From assembly GCF_015209965.1 (NCBI RefSeq), contig NZ_MU158690.1:752088-816087 (forward strand): DNA of 64,000 nt, written 5' to 3'. The stretch comes from Sphingobacterium pedocola. GTDB taxonomy: Bacteria; Bacteroidota; Bacteroidia; Sphingobacteriales; Sphingobacteriaceae. Both the position numbers and the translations under genes were made by a program. The notes below the pieces were generated by a model that saw nothing but the letters and a program-made list of their open reading frames with translations, was not told the origin of the DNA and did not search any database. This document shows positions 25,701-34,918 of the stretch, one piece after another; position 1 is the first letter of the stretch, and every line of letters begins with the position of its first letter.

Positions 25701-28700
25701 ATGCGAATACATACCATTATCCTTTTTTTTAGCTTATTCTATTTTTCACCAGGATATAGTCAAAAGTATTATTTTAACCATTATAAGGTAGATCAAGGCT
25801 TGTCTAATAACTCTATTCGATGTGCAGTACAAGATGAAGATAAATTTTTATGGTTTGGGACCAAAAATGGATTAAACAGGTTTGATGGAAATAATTTCAA
25901 AATATATCAGAGCGATCTTACCAACCCTGACGAAATAGGTAGCAATTTTATAAGAAATCTATTAATCGATAAAAATCGTACGATCTGGGTGGGTACAGAC
26001 CAAGGCATTTATCTCTTTGACAAAGAGAAAGAACAATTCAACACATTTAACCACGATATAACGGGTGAAGTTTTAGCTATAGAGAAAGATAAAAACGACG
26101 AAATATGGTTTATCGCAAACCTCAAGTTGTATCATTACTCACCTGTATCTAAAAAAGTTAGGCAACTTACAAGCCCAAAAGATTTTTTGGTGTATGCATT
26201 AACTATTGATAAAGATGGGAACACCTGGTATGCTAACCATAAAGGGATCCTTACCTGTGTTCAGGATAAACGGTCGATCAATCTCAACCAAGCAATCGGC
26301 ACGAAAGACATGTGGGTTCAAAAGCTCTACACAGACCAAGAAGGCTATTTGTTAATTGGAACTAGAGGAAGTGGATTGTTACGTGTTTCGCCGAAAGACT
26401 TATCGGTAGATTGCCTCTTAATGAAAGATATTGAAGGGGACCCTATTTTCGTACGCGATATACTGCACCTAAACCATAATTATTGGTTGGCGACAGAATC
26501 TGGAGTTTTTATCTACGATACCAACACATCTTCTGTAAGGCATCTCTATCATGAAAACGATAACCCCTGGAGTCTTTCGGATAATGCCATATACACCTTA
26601 TGTGCAGACCATGAAGGAGGTGTATGGATTGGAGCTTATTTCGGTGGGATTAATTACTGTCATCCACAAATGGATCTTTTTGAAAAGATATTTCCGCGAT
26701 ATCAAAAAGATGCTCTTACCGGCAATGCTGTTCGGGAAATAGTAGAAGATGCCTACAACAATATCTGGATAGGTACGGAAGATGAAGGGTTAAACTGTTG
26801 GAATCCAGCACTTGGAACTTTTGATCATTATGGAACGAGAGAAGGATTGTCACACGACAATATACATGGGCTACTGTTAGTGGGTGATACCTTGTGTATC
26901 GGCACTTTTGACAGGGGGTTAGATTTGTTTGATGTCCATCAACGTAAAATTATAGGACATTACGACAGCTATAATACCGATGGTAAACTAGGTAATAATT
27001 TCGTCAGTCATATCCGCCGGACCCGAGGGGGGACGATATACCTTGCTACAGGAAGAGGTCTTTATACCTTTGATATACATACGGAAACTTTTTCCCGAGT
27101 TGAAGAGGTTCCAACGCATATTTTTTACACCAATATCTTTGAAGATTCGCAGGGCAATATATGGCTGGGTACATGGAGAGACGGTTTGGTTAACTATAAC
27201 CCCAAGACCGGGGAAACAAGGCGTTACATGCGTAATCCAAATCAGCCATATTCGTTAAATAGTAATCGGGTAAATTATATTTACGAAACGAGGGGGGGAG
27301 AAATATGGGTTGCTACGGAGAATGGAATTGCGATCTTGGCTAATAATAAAGCTGACTTCCGTCGGCTTACCACCTTAGATGGCCTCCCTAGCAATCAAAT
27401 ACTTGCGCTCACCGAGGATGATTTTAATATCGTCTGGATATCAACTTCACATGGATTAGTGAGTTACGATACGCAAAAAAAAAGTCTGAAAATATATAAC
27501 AAAGAACGGGGGATTATAGGTTTACAATTCAATTATAATTCGGTCTTTCGCGATCACAACCATTTTGTATATTTTGGTGCATCAGGTGGAATGATTAGGT
27601 TTAATCCAGCAGCCATCATAAAGCATCCATTTCCTAAGCAGGTGCCTATTTACCTCACGGGTCTGCAGGTACAACATAAAGAGGTTTCTGCATCAACACC
27701 GAATGCTATTTTAGATACCGCAATCGCTTACACACGTGCGTTACGTTTATCGCATGAGCAGTCCACATTTAGTATCGAATTTGCGGCTATTACCTTCCTT
27801 TCTCCGCAGTCAAAAGTTTATCGTTACAAACTTGAAGGATACGATAAAGATTGGATTACGCTTAAGAACAGTAACACCGCTTATTTCACACAGGTGCCTG
27901 CGGGCAAATATACCCTCCGTGTGCAACTTGCCGAAATTGACGGTACGCCGCTCTCATTGGAAAGAAATTTAGAAATCACTATACGTCCTTCTATTTGGCT
28001 GTCTCCATCCGCTTATTTCGTATACGGAGCTGCCGTACTGGCGATGATCTTATACATGATCTGGTCCTATGACCGGCGTATCGAAGAAAAAAACAGAAAG
28101 CGATTGGAAGCACTTAAACTGCATCGCGAGAGAGCACTGTATAAAGCGAAGATAGATTTCTTCACCGGTATTACCCACGATATAAAAACTCCGCTTACAC
28201 TTATCAAGGCTCCATTAGACAAGATCATCTCCACGGTTGGTGCGGATTCTCCTTTAATGAGATTGCTCGAAACCATTCAACGAAACACAAATAAGTTGGT
28301 TCTGATGACCACGCAACTGTTAGATTTTAGAAAGATTGAATCCAATGGCTTCAAGTTATATTTTACACCCATGTACATCAACCAAGTGTTAAAAGAGATC
28401 GTCGAGGAGAACCGTCCACTGATCACGTACAGACAACTTACGTTATCCTTGCAGCTCGGTGCTCCTGAACCATTGCTGCTTGACAAAGAGACTGTTTCGA
28501 AAATAATATCAAATCTGTTGGACAATGCAATCAAGTACTCTCAACAGAATATTCACATAAGCACAGAACTGATACCTGAAAATCAAGTTTGTATTACGTT
28601 TAAAAATGACGGCAATTTGATTCCGAAAGATGAGATAGCGCATTTGTTCAAACCATTCTATCGAGCGAAAGCGCACGTCGGCAAAGTGGAAGGCACAGGT

Positions 28701-28838
28701 TTGGGGTTATCACTTGCCAGATCACTTACTGAATTGCATGGCGGCACACTTATCATGCGCACGGAGGAACGAGAAAACATCTTCGTGCTCAAACTGCCGC
28801 TATTGGCAGACAGCAATAAGAGCTGTCGACCCGGTTGA
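25701..28838 (+). CDS. Propeller-type sensor histidine kinase (HTCS kinase half)
   Basis: A 1045-residue membrane kinase. A signal peptide (IILFFSLFYFSPGYSQ) precedes about 14 two-component-propeller blades (for example IRCAVQDEDKFLWFGTKNGL, then IWVGTDQGIYLFD), which form the periplasmic double propeller that binds oligosaccharide. A Y_Y_Y domain (YRYKLEGYDKDW, YTLRVQLAE) leads to the transmembrane helix (SAYFVYGAAVLAMILYMIW, about 772-790). The HisKA domain has the H-box ITHDIKTPLTLIK with phospho-acceptor His 826, and the ATPase domain has the N-box ISNLLDNAIKYS (about 936) and G-box EGTGLGLSLARSL (about 998). The protein ends right after the ATPase domain, with no receiver and no AraC domain; these are in the preceding gene. 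Confidence 0.94.
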   Translation: MRIHTIILFFSLFYFSPGYSQKYYFNHYKVDQGLSNNSIRCAVQDEDKFLWFGTKNGLNRFDGNNFKIYQSDLTNPDEIGSNFIRNLLIDKNRTIWVGTDQGIYLFDKEKEQFNTFNHDITGEVLAIEKDKNDEIWFIANLKLYHYSPVSKKVRQLTSPKDFLVYALTIDKDGNTWYANHKGILTCVQDKRSINLNQAIGTKDMWVQKLYTDQEGYLLIGTRGSGLLRVSPKDLSVDCLLMKDIEGDPIFVRDILHLNHNYWLATESGVFIYDTNTSSVRHLYHENDNPWSLSDNAIYTLCADHEGGVWIGAYFGGINYCHPQMDLFEKIFPRYQKDALTGNAVREIVEDAYNNIWIGTEDEGLNCWNPALGTFDHYGTREGLSHDNIHGLLLVGDTLCIGTFDRGLDLFDVHQRKIIGHYDSYNTDGKLGNNFVSHIRRTRGGTIYLATGRGLYTFDIHTETFSRVEEVPTHIFYTNIFEDSQGNIWLGTWRDGLVNYNPKTGETRRYMRNPNQPYSLNSNRVNYIYETRGGEIWVATENGIAILANNKADFRRLTTLDGLPSNQILALTEDDFNIVWISTSHGLVSYDTQKKSLKIYNKERGIIGLQFNYNSVFRDHNHFVYFGASGGMIRFNPAAIIKHPFPKQVPIYLTGLQVQHKEVSASTPNAILDTAIAYTRALRLSHEQSTFSIEFAAITFLSPQSKVYRYKLEGYDKDWITLKNSNTAYFTQVPAGKYTLRVQLAEIDGTPLSLERNLEITIRPSIWLSPSAYFVYGAAVLAMILYMIWSYDRRIEEKNRKRLEALKLHRERALYKAKIDFFTGITHDIKTPLTLIKAPLDKIISTVGADSPLMRLLETIQRNTNKLVLMTTQLLDFRKIESNGFKLYFTPMYINQVLKEIVEENRPLITYRQLTLSLQLGAPEPLLLDKETVSKIISNLLDNAIKYSQQNIHISTELIPENQVCITFKNDGNLIPKDEIAHLFKPFYRAKAHVGKVEGTGLGLSLARSLTELHGGTLIMRTEERENIFVLKLPLLADSNKSCRPG

Positions 28839-28991
28839 TCTAGCGAAGGGGACAGGCTTATCTCTTGAAATACGCTCCTTCTCAAAATCGAAAACAAAAA
28901 AAAGTACTTAAAACAGACATCCATCTGAAAACCACATCGCCACGAGCAATACTCGCTTGAGATGGAGTCTCCACTTTTAGGGGCAATTGTA

Positions 28992-29026
28992 GTCTTCTTC
29001 GTATGTCTTTTACACACGAAGAAGAC
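28992..29026. terminator. Hairpin between convergent genes
   Basis: A perfect 11-bp inverted repeat, GTCTTCTTCGT and ACGAAGAAGAC, with a 13-base loop. It lies between the kinase gene (+, ends 28838) and the lipoprotein gene (-, ends 29077). No clear T-run follows, so it may be a weak or processing-type terminator. Confidence 0.5.
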
Positions 29027-29076
29027 AACGATCTATAACGGTGGATTTTAGTGTTAAGCGCTCACTTGGCAACCAA

Positions 29077-30126
29077 CTAATCGGCAACCAAGCTTAGATT
29101 CCGTATTTTCATGGTACCGATATTGAGTCCTGAACATTCAAATCCCATGGTAAATAGCGACACCTTATAATCGTTGTAAGATTGTGATTCAAGTAAAAAG
29201 CCCCGATTCCATGCTTCATCCAGCGCCTGTTTGATCTTTGGAAGTAGGTTGCCCTGAACGGTTTTCCATTGCCCCTGCACGAGTCCAGAACTGCTGAAAG
29301 CTGCGAGACCCACGTCGTAGATAAGCTGTCCGCTAAATATATCCGAGTTGATAGCCAGCCCGGGAAGACTGTACCTATCGTCAAACAGCATGATAGAAAA
29401 GTACATGGATTTCCCGTATCCAGCATTACCAGACCGCAGATTCTGCACCAAAAATACGCAGCTGAATTGCAGGGCATGTATAGACGAATTGTATCCTGAT
29501 TTCTGGTTCCGGGTGTGGTATTCCAAATAAGCATCTACATTAAAATCAAGACTGTTCATACTCCCTATAAAAGGTGTAGCGGTACCGAGCCATCCATCGG
29601 GATCGGCAATTTTTTGATCAACAAGCAAATGCGGGAACGGTTGGGAGGAGGTCCGATATACGTTACCAAAATCATTTTGCCCATTGATAGCAAAGATAAG
29701 ATCGCGGTCTGCAGAAGGTGACGGCCCAAGGGTAATAGCTTTGTTGCTGTCGGCAAAGCGATACGATCCAGAAGGCAGTGCCGTGGCCGACGCGCCGTAT
29801 AAGGAAGAGCTGCTATACCATTGCGCTAACTTCCATTGCGGAGACGATGCGGCTCCTGGGTATTGCAAGGTATCCTGGATTGCACCACCTGTGGGGTGGA
29901 GTACCGACAATCCCTGTTGAAAAGTCTGATCAGTCAGTAGAGATATGGGTGAACTCAAGCTCGCAACTTCATGCATTTCCACATCAGTGTTTAACGCCGC
30001 TTCGCTTCCTTCGGAGAGCGGGTTTGTCTTTTGGCAGCTATAAAGCGTGCCCAAGGCAAAACCAATAAACAGGATTACTGCCGAACGACCGGCGTAATTT
30101 TGTTGAAGGTGGTGTTTTCTTTTCAT
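29077..30126 (-). CDS. PUL lipoprotein of unknown function (paralogue of 41132)
   Basis: A 349-residue product with a long lipoprotein signal (VILFIGFALGTLYSCQ). The mature part starts with a low-complexity linker and then shows a pattern shared with the protein at 41132: GLSVLHPTGGAI then PQWKLAQWYS, a HLLVDQKI element after PFP, FSCVFLVQNLRSGNAGYGKS, SIMLFDDRY and a final FECSGLNIGTMKIRNLSL. Both proteins lie at the edge of a PUL core. The strand-rich pattern suggests a beta-sandwich that binds or cleaves glycan; I cannot name the family. It is 11 bases after the stop of the GH78 gene on the same strand, so the two form an operon. Confidence 0.8.
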   Translation of the reverse strand: MKRKHHLQQNYAGRSAVILFIGFALGTLYSCQKTNPLSEGSEAALNTDVEMHEVASLSSPISLLTDQTFQQGLSVLHPTGGAIQDTLQYPGAASSPQWKLAQWYSSSSLYGASATALPSGSYRFADSNKAITLGPSPSADRDLIFAINGQNDFGNVYRTSSQPFPHLLVDQKIADPDGWLGTATPFIGSMNSLDFNVDAYLEYHTRNQKSGYNSSIHALQFSCVFLVQNLRSGNAGYGKSMYFSIMLFDDRYSLPGLAINSDIFSGQLIYDVGLAAFSSSGLVQGQWKTVQGNLLPKIKQALDEAWNRGFLLESQSYNDYKVSLFTMGFECSGLNIGTMKIRNLSLVAD

Positions 30127-30137
30127 AGTTTATCATG

Positions 30138-32540
30138 TTAGATGTTATTCGTTCCTCCTAAGAGCTTGATGTTTCTTCCCTGATGGCGGTAGACTCCCGA
30201 TAAACCTTTCGGCAAGGTAATCTCTCCCGTAAGGTTAGCATTGGTTTTACGAAGATGAAGTTTAATTATTCCCTGCGGATGTGGAATCTCCCCTTTAACA
30301 AAAGAAAGGCTACCCAGATTGGGCTGAATCAACACGGTTTCAAATCCGGGTGAAGCCGGCTCCACACCGCAAACCGTAGCAAGGAAATCATAATTCGGAC
30401 TAGCACTCCAGGCATGGCAGTCTGACCGAGAGGGTTCCGGTCGTTCAGCAAAGGTAGATAGACCCAGATCAAGCATATTTTCCCATATGTCCATATTATC
30501 CACGTACATGTTTGCAAGTCCGGCCTTCTTCATGGCTCGGGTTAAATAAAACCGGTAAAAGACCGTAGCCTGTATAAGCGAGCTGTCGGAATCCAGTTTC
30601 AAGAAGACATCTCGTTGTAAATTATCGGGAATTGCACCCGATAATATTCCCATAATATTAGCATGCTGGCTATAGCTGCTCCGGCTGATGTCGTCAGCAA
30701 TCAAACCCCTTTGCACCTCATAGCAGTGCGTCATCACCGCCGCATTCAGACTTTTATTTAAAGCAAGGTAACTGCTTGACTTAGCCTCCTCGCCAAAGTA
30801 CGACAGGAGCGCCGAAGCTTCTTTCAGCGTATAGGCCAGTTGCAAACTTAAGATCGCTGAGCCGCCTTCAATCCCACCCGGAGGTACTCCCCCAGAAGGA
30901 CGTTCGTTAGACCAGGGCCACTCATCCGGCCAGTCGACAAAGTTCCAGTGGGGCATAGCGCCCAGCATACCGGTCTGCGGATTGATCCGGCTGCTGTACC
31001 ATTGTATAATGCGCTCCACGGTAGGAAGGTACAGTTTCACAAATGCCGGATCCGCACGATGCATGTGGTAATCATGCAGCATGTTGATCCAATACAACGA
31101 GAAGGGAGGGATAATCTGGGTGTGATGTGTCGGGTATCTACTTTGCAGGATCCCTTCCGCCACCATAGAAGACGCCAGATCCGAAATAGCTTTCCGCATC
31201 AAACGCTCGTCGCCACTTACGTACAAGGAGATCAGCGACTGTATGCGCGTGTCGCCCGTGTACTGTAGCCGTTCATAATACGGACAATCGTAATATAGAT
31301 CAACCGCACACAGCCGCGCTGTGCGCCATCCTGTACGCCAGATCTGGTCCAGTTTTTTATTACTGCTCTCAAAACGCGCTATCTCTTCAAAAGGATACCC
31401 CACGAAAGTGCGTGCAAACTTTTCGAGCGTCAAGGGCTCTTTCTTCGTTTCTATATCCAATTGAATGTAGCGAAAGGTCTTAAAATTTAGCGGATGGTAC
31501 GATCGTGACTTCCCACCAGCCGGGTATATAATGTCCTGCACACCCCTTAGCGTTTTTCCATCGACCTCGTTCCTATTTCCTTTCTTGTCCAGTTGATCGT
31601 AAAGTGCCTCCGCGTAGGAAATAGAGAACATACTTCCCGCACCACCACCGATTAGCGTTTCTACGAATGCATTAGTGAGGTATCCCTGATCCAATAGAAG
31701 GCTCACTTTGGTGTGCGGCGCAATGGTGATAGGTCCTCCGGCCAGAAACGCACCCTTTAACGTTAAACCTGTACTGCGCCGGATTTGCATCGCAGGCTCT
31801 TCTTTAAACTCTGGTAGCGGGATCGACCTGGGTTGTAGCGCCCTTAGATACTGTGTACCAGATCCTAACGACTGCGCCCGGTCATTAACCGCTGCTTCTT
31901 CCCAATGCGCGTCATCGTATGCCAAGGTTTGCCAATGCCAGGGATACAGCTTTCCTGTAATTTGATCAGCGGGTTCAATGTCGATTGCGCTCATATTTGC
32001 TAGCGACGGACTGTACGCATCATTTTTGATCGTTCGCCAACCGGTACCCGTGTTCACAAGCTGCTCCATATCTGAATCCCCTTGAACCAATAAGCCGGAT
32101 GAAAGTGTCATCTGCGCACCGGGCGTCCATCTGCCATAATTAACGACCTGCGCTGCGATCAGGTTTTGTCCCGGCTGCATATGCGCTGCGATATCAAAGG
32201 TCTCATAGTTCCATGTCAGCAGCCCGCCAGCAGCAGGGCCCCGGCCCACCAGATGGCCGTTGACAAAAAGCGCATACCGTTGATCGGCAGATACGTGAAT
32301 GATAAACTGCTTGGGCTTATCCTTCAGGCTGAATTCTTTCCGAAAAAGATGTACACCATAGTCGTATGGCGATGCGGTGGCCGGTCCGATCCAATGGGCC
32401 GTCCATCGTTTATCCGTTAGGACATCGAAGAAGTGTTGCGGTACCGAAGCAAAAGCCGAATAAACAGTCGAGGCAAGTAGCTGCCAGCAAAGTATGCAGC
32501 AGCCGATAATGCGGAAGGTGTTATAGTTTTTAATGGTCAT
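30138..32540 (-). CDS. GH78-like alpha-L-rhamnosidase
   Basis: An 800-residue secreted enzyme with an N-terminal signal (CCILCWQLLASTVYSAFA). An N-terminal beta domain (WTAHWIGPATASPYDYGVHL, FIIHVSADQRYALFVNGHLV) precedes an (alpha/alpha)6 catalytic barrel with the GH78 pattern VDLYYDCPYYERLQYTGDTR (about residue 415-434), where the Glu after the tyrosines is the likely general acid, and RSDCHAWSASPNYDFL near the end of the barrel. A C-terminal beta domain closes (GFETVLIQPNLG, PHPQGIIKLHL). The family cleaves terminal alpha-L-rhamnose from pectin (rhamnogalacturonan), arabinogalactan or flavonoid glycosides. It heads a two-gene unit with the lipoprotein at 29077. Confidence 0.88.
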   Translation of the reverse strand: MTIKNYNTFRIIGCCILCWQLLASTVYSAFASVPQHFFDVLTDKRWTAHWIGPATASPYDYGVHLFRKEFSLKDKPKQFIIHVSADQRYALFVNGHLVGRGPAAGGLLTWNYETFDIAAHMQPGQNLIAAQVVNYGRWTPGAQMTLSSGLLVQGDSDMEQLVNTGTGWRTIKNDAYSPSLANMSAIDIEPADQITGKLYPWHWQTLAYDDAHWEEAAVNDRAQSLGSGTQYLRALQPRSIPLPEFKEEPAMQIRRSTGLTLKGAFLAGGPITIAPHTKVSLLLDQGYLTNAFVETLIGGGAGSMFSISYAEALYDQLDKKGNRNEVDGKTLRGVQDIIYPAGGKSRSYHPLNFKTFRYIQLDIETKKEPLTLEKFARTFVGYPFEEIARFESSNKKLDQIWRTGWRTARLCAVDLYYDCPYYERLQYTGDTRIQSLISLYVSGDERLMRKAISDLASSMVAEGILQSRYPTHHTQIIPPFSLYWINMLHDYHMHRADPAFVKLYLPTVERIIQWYSSRINPQTGMLGAMPHWNFVDWPDEWPWSNERPSGGVPPGGIEGGSAILSLQLAYTLKEASALLSYFGEEAKSSSYLALNKSLNAAVMTHCYEVQRGLIADDISRSSYSQHANIMGILSGAIPDNLQRDVFLKLDSDSSLIQATVFYRFYLTRAMKKAGLANMYVDNMDIWENMLDLGLSTFAERPEPSRSDCHAWSASPNYDFLATVCGVEPASPGFETVLIQPNLGSLSFVKGEIPHPQGIIKLHLRKTNANLTGEITLPKGLSGVYRHQGRNIKLLGGTNNI

Positions 32541-32816
32541 AGACGTACTGATTTCATAGAAAGCATCGCCGATTTATTGATCTTCGATCAGTTTGCGTAA
32601 TGCGCTATGTATATATAGGTCTACTGAAAGTGAGTGTTCCCTTATTCGCCGCTATAAAATTTTCTCCATAAACCTCTAAGACAGATGGAAAATTGAGCCC
32701 AGTTCCGAAATCAGGGCGGATTTCGTCAGCTTAACTTTATAATATAGAACAGTAACAGGTCCCGTGCGGTAGCTGTAGAACACTAGGCGAAGGGATAGCA
32801 AATGCAGTTTTTTTAG
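32541..32816. other. Intergenic region with a weak hairpin
   Basis: 276 bases between the sigma gene (-, ends 32817) and the GH78 gene (-, starts 32540). It must hold the GH78 promoter, but I find no match to TAnnTTTG on the minus strand. A 7-bp hairpin at 32706-32725 (CGAAATC / GATTTCG, 6-base loop) has no T-run and is at best a weak terminator of the sigma transcript. Confidence 0.4.
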
Positions 32817-33386
32817 CTATAGCAGTAGGGTTACAAAACTACTTAGCTTTGTGCGCAGGGTTTTAAAAGCCTTTCCCAAATGCGCTTCAACAGTCTTTTC
32901 CGAAATCTGTAATTGCGCTGCGATTTGCTTCTGCGAATACCCCTGTTCCCTACTCATCCTAAAAACGAGCTGACATTTTTCGGGCAGGTCAGATACATAG
33001 CTTTCGAGCTCACGTTGCAATTCTTCAAACGCCAGTAGCTCTTGCGTAGAATCATCAATCTGCGACGCATCTAGCGCTAAAACCATATCTAAGTATTGCT
33101 TCTGCGTATAGGACTTATTTATTGCCGTAAATACGCGATACTTTACCGATACGGCCAGATAGCGGGAAAGAGTCGATGTCAGATTCAACCGATGCCGGCG
33201 TATCCATAGCGATACAAATATATCCTGCACAATTTCTTCGGCCTCTTCCAATTCAGATAAACGATTTGATGCGATAATAAATAATTTTTTCCAATACCGG
33301 TCATATATTGCAGTGAATGCCCCTTCGTCTCCTTGATAAAGAAGTTCCACCAGTTCCTGATCACTTTTATTTATATATGCAGTCAT
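32817..33386 (-). CDS. ECF-type RNA polymerase sigma factor
   Basis: A 189-residue sigma-70 family factor of the extracytoplasmic-function type. Region 2 is seen in DEGAFTAIYDRYWKKLF followed by AEEIVQDIFVSLW, and region 4 in LPEKCQLVFRMSREQGYS then KQIAAQLQISEKTVEAHLGK, the typical helix-turn-helix end. It is divergent from the FecR gene (152 bases to the GTG 33540, 195 to the ATG 33582) that precedes an STN-type SusC, the classic trio of sigma factor, anti-sigma and transducing transporter. Expected to drive transcription of PUL 2 from 34919 onward when released by FecR. The sigma gene is on the opposite strand from fecR, whereas the usual arrangement is co-directional. Confidence 0.94.
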   Translation of the reverse strand: MTAYINKSDQELVELLYQGDEGAFTAIYDRYWKKLFIIASNRLSELEEAEEIVQDIFVSLWIRRHRLNLTSTLSRYLAVSVKYRVFTAINKSYTQKQYLDMVLALDASQIDDSTQELLAFEELQRELESYVSDLPEKCQLVFRMSREQGYSQKQIAAQLQISEKTVEAHLGKAFKTLRTKLSSFVTLLL

Positions 33387-33581
33387 AGAAAGTTTATTTT
33401 TTGGTCAGCCACCTTTGGGATCACAATATAGATAAAATTTCCCATAACATCTATCCTGTACCCACATGTATCTGCTAAATAATCGACAAATTACAGAAAT
33501 GATGATGCACAAAAAAAAAGTGTAACCCGACTAAGGGATGTGAGGAAATCGCTAGACTTATATAGTAAAGAGACACCAAAT

Positions 33582-34772
33582 ATGAACGATATAAACCGAT
33601 ATCAGGAACTGATCCAAAAATGGCTACGAGGGGCAATCTCAGCGTCGGAAAAGACCGAACTGTCGCGATGGTACAATAGCTTTTCCGATGACAACAAGGA
33701 AATTCCAGATTCGTACGTGCAAAATGAGCAGCAGCTGCGCAACAGAATTTTAGATAAGGTTAATGCGTCTATAGACGTAATCGAGCACCGCAATACACCT
33801 CGGCACTTATTTACGCAGGTAAGGTTAATTGCTGCATCGGTTGTCCTTGCTCTCGTAGCGGGAGTTTCCTATTTCACCGTAATTAAACCGGCGTTAGATA
33901 AAGAGACAGTAGGATTGTATGATATTCGTCCAATAGGAAGCAGCGCAAATTTGACCCTATCCGACGGAAAAGTCATCAACTTAGATGAGCAACAGTCGCT
34001 GATCGTTGATGGAGACGTAAAATACCTCGATGGTACGACTTTATTTGACCCAGAAGCGCAGCTGAACGGTAAGATAAGCTACGCCGTGCTATCAACACCA
34101 AAAGGCGGGCAGTATCAATTAAGACTGTCCGACGGCACTGAAGTATGGCTCAATGCACTGTCATCCATACGCTTTCCATCCGAGTTCGACGGTAGTCGCA
34201 GGGAAATAGAGCTGCTTTCGGGGGAGGCCTACTTCAAGGTGAGCAAGCAGACTGATAAAAAAGGGAATCGTGTGCCGTTCTTCGTTAGATCTGATCAGCA
34301 ATCTGTCGAAGTGCTCGGAACCCAATTCAACATCAATACGTACGATCCACGTTACGGGGTTGTGACGACAGTTACCGAAGGCTCCGTGGCAGTTACACCT
34401 ACAAAGACAGTCGAGCGAGGCGTTAAGGGAAAGGCATTGCTTACTGCTGGAAAACAGTCCATTGTGGGTCAGACCGGCAGCCTCAACGAAAAACAGGTCG
34501 ATACCGAAGAGTATATGGCATGGAAGGAGGGCTTGTTCCACTTTAACGATGCCAACATATACGCTGTGATGGCCGAATTTGAACGGTGGTATGATATTCA
34601 GGTAACCTACGAAATATCGCGTTCAGATGATCTATTTTCGGGCTATATTCCCAAAGACGTATCCCTAGGAGAGGCTTTGGGTCTACTGGAGATAACGGGA
34701 GTGAATTTTGAACTAACCTCTAAAAATAACCTTATCGTAAAGCAAAAAAAAGATAAACCGACCGACAAGTAG
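33582..34772 (+). CDS. FecR-type anti-sigma factor
   Basis: 396 residues from ATG 33582 (MNDINRYQELIQKWLRGAIS), the standard start of the family; a GTG at 33540 would add 14 residues. The short N-terminal domain with the conserved tryptophan (ELSRWYNSF) binds the sigma factor in the cytoplasm. One transmembrane helix (IAASVVLALVAGVSYFTVI) follows near residue 85-103. The periplasmic FecR domain contains VLSTPKGGQYQLRLSDGTEV and the WLNALSSIRFP element, followed by the secretin-like DUF4974 domain (HFNDANIYAVMAEFERWYD, DVSLGEALGLLEITG). It receives the signal from the STN domain of the SusC encoded next. 146 bases separate it from that gene. Confidence 0.94.
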   Translation: MNDINRYQELIQKWLRGAISASEKTELSRWYNSFSDDNKEIPDSYVQNEQQLRNRILDKVNASIDVIEHRNTPRHLFTQVRLIAASVVLALVAGVSYFTVIKPALDKETVGLYDIRPIGSSANLTLSDGKVINLDEQQSLIVDGDVKYLDGTTLFDPEAQLNGKISYAVLSTPKGGQYQLRLSDGTEVWLNALSSIRFPSEFDGSRREIELLSGEAYFKVSKQTDKKGNRVPFFVRSDQQSVEVLGTQFNINTYDPRYGVVTTVTEGSVAVTPTKTVERGVKGKALLTAGKQSIVGQTGSLNEKQVDTEEYMAWKEGLFHFNDANIYAVMAEFERWYDIQVTYEISRSDDLFSGYIPKDVSLGEALGLLEITGVNFELTSKNNLIVKQKKDKPTDK

Positions 34773-34774
34773 TG

Positions 34775-34794
34775 TTTGGGTACTGGTACCCAAA
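34775..34794 (+). promoter_or_regulatory. Inverted repeat between fecR-type gene and susC
   Basis: A perfect 8-bp inverted repeat, TTTGGGTA and TACCCAAA, with loop CTGG, directly after the anti-sigma stop. A second hairpin (GGAAATG at 34817-34823, CATTTCC at 34831-34837) follows. Together they could be an attenuating terminator or the border of the ECF promoter region in front of susC. No strong T-run. Confidence 0.4.
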
Positions 34795-34918
34795 TAGACG
34801 TTTGTAAAAGAAAGCCGGAAATGCTCGTAACATTTCCAGCAACAGCTCAGACAAACAAACGCAACTATAAATTTAGCGCTAACAGTTTACATTTATTAAT
34901 TCCAAACCATACAAAAGT

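Noticed and set aside
32706..32725. Hairpin as terminator of the sigma gene
   Set aside because: Only 7 bp and without a T-run, 90 bases after the stop; noted in the gap entry but not called a terminator.
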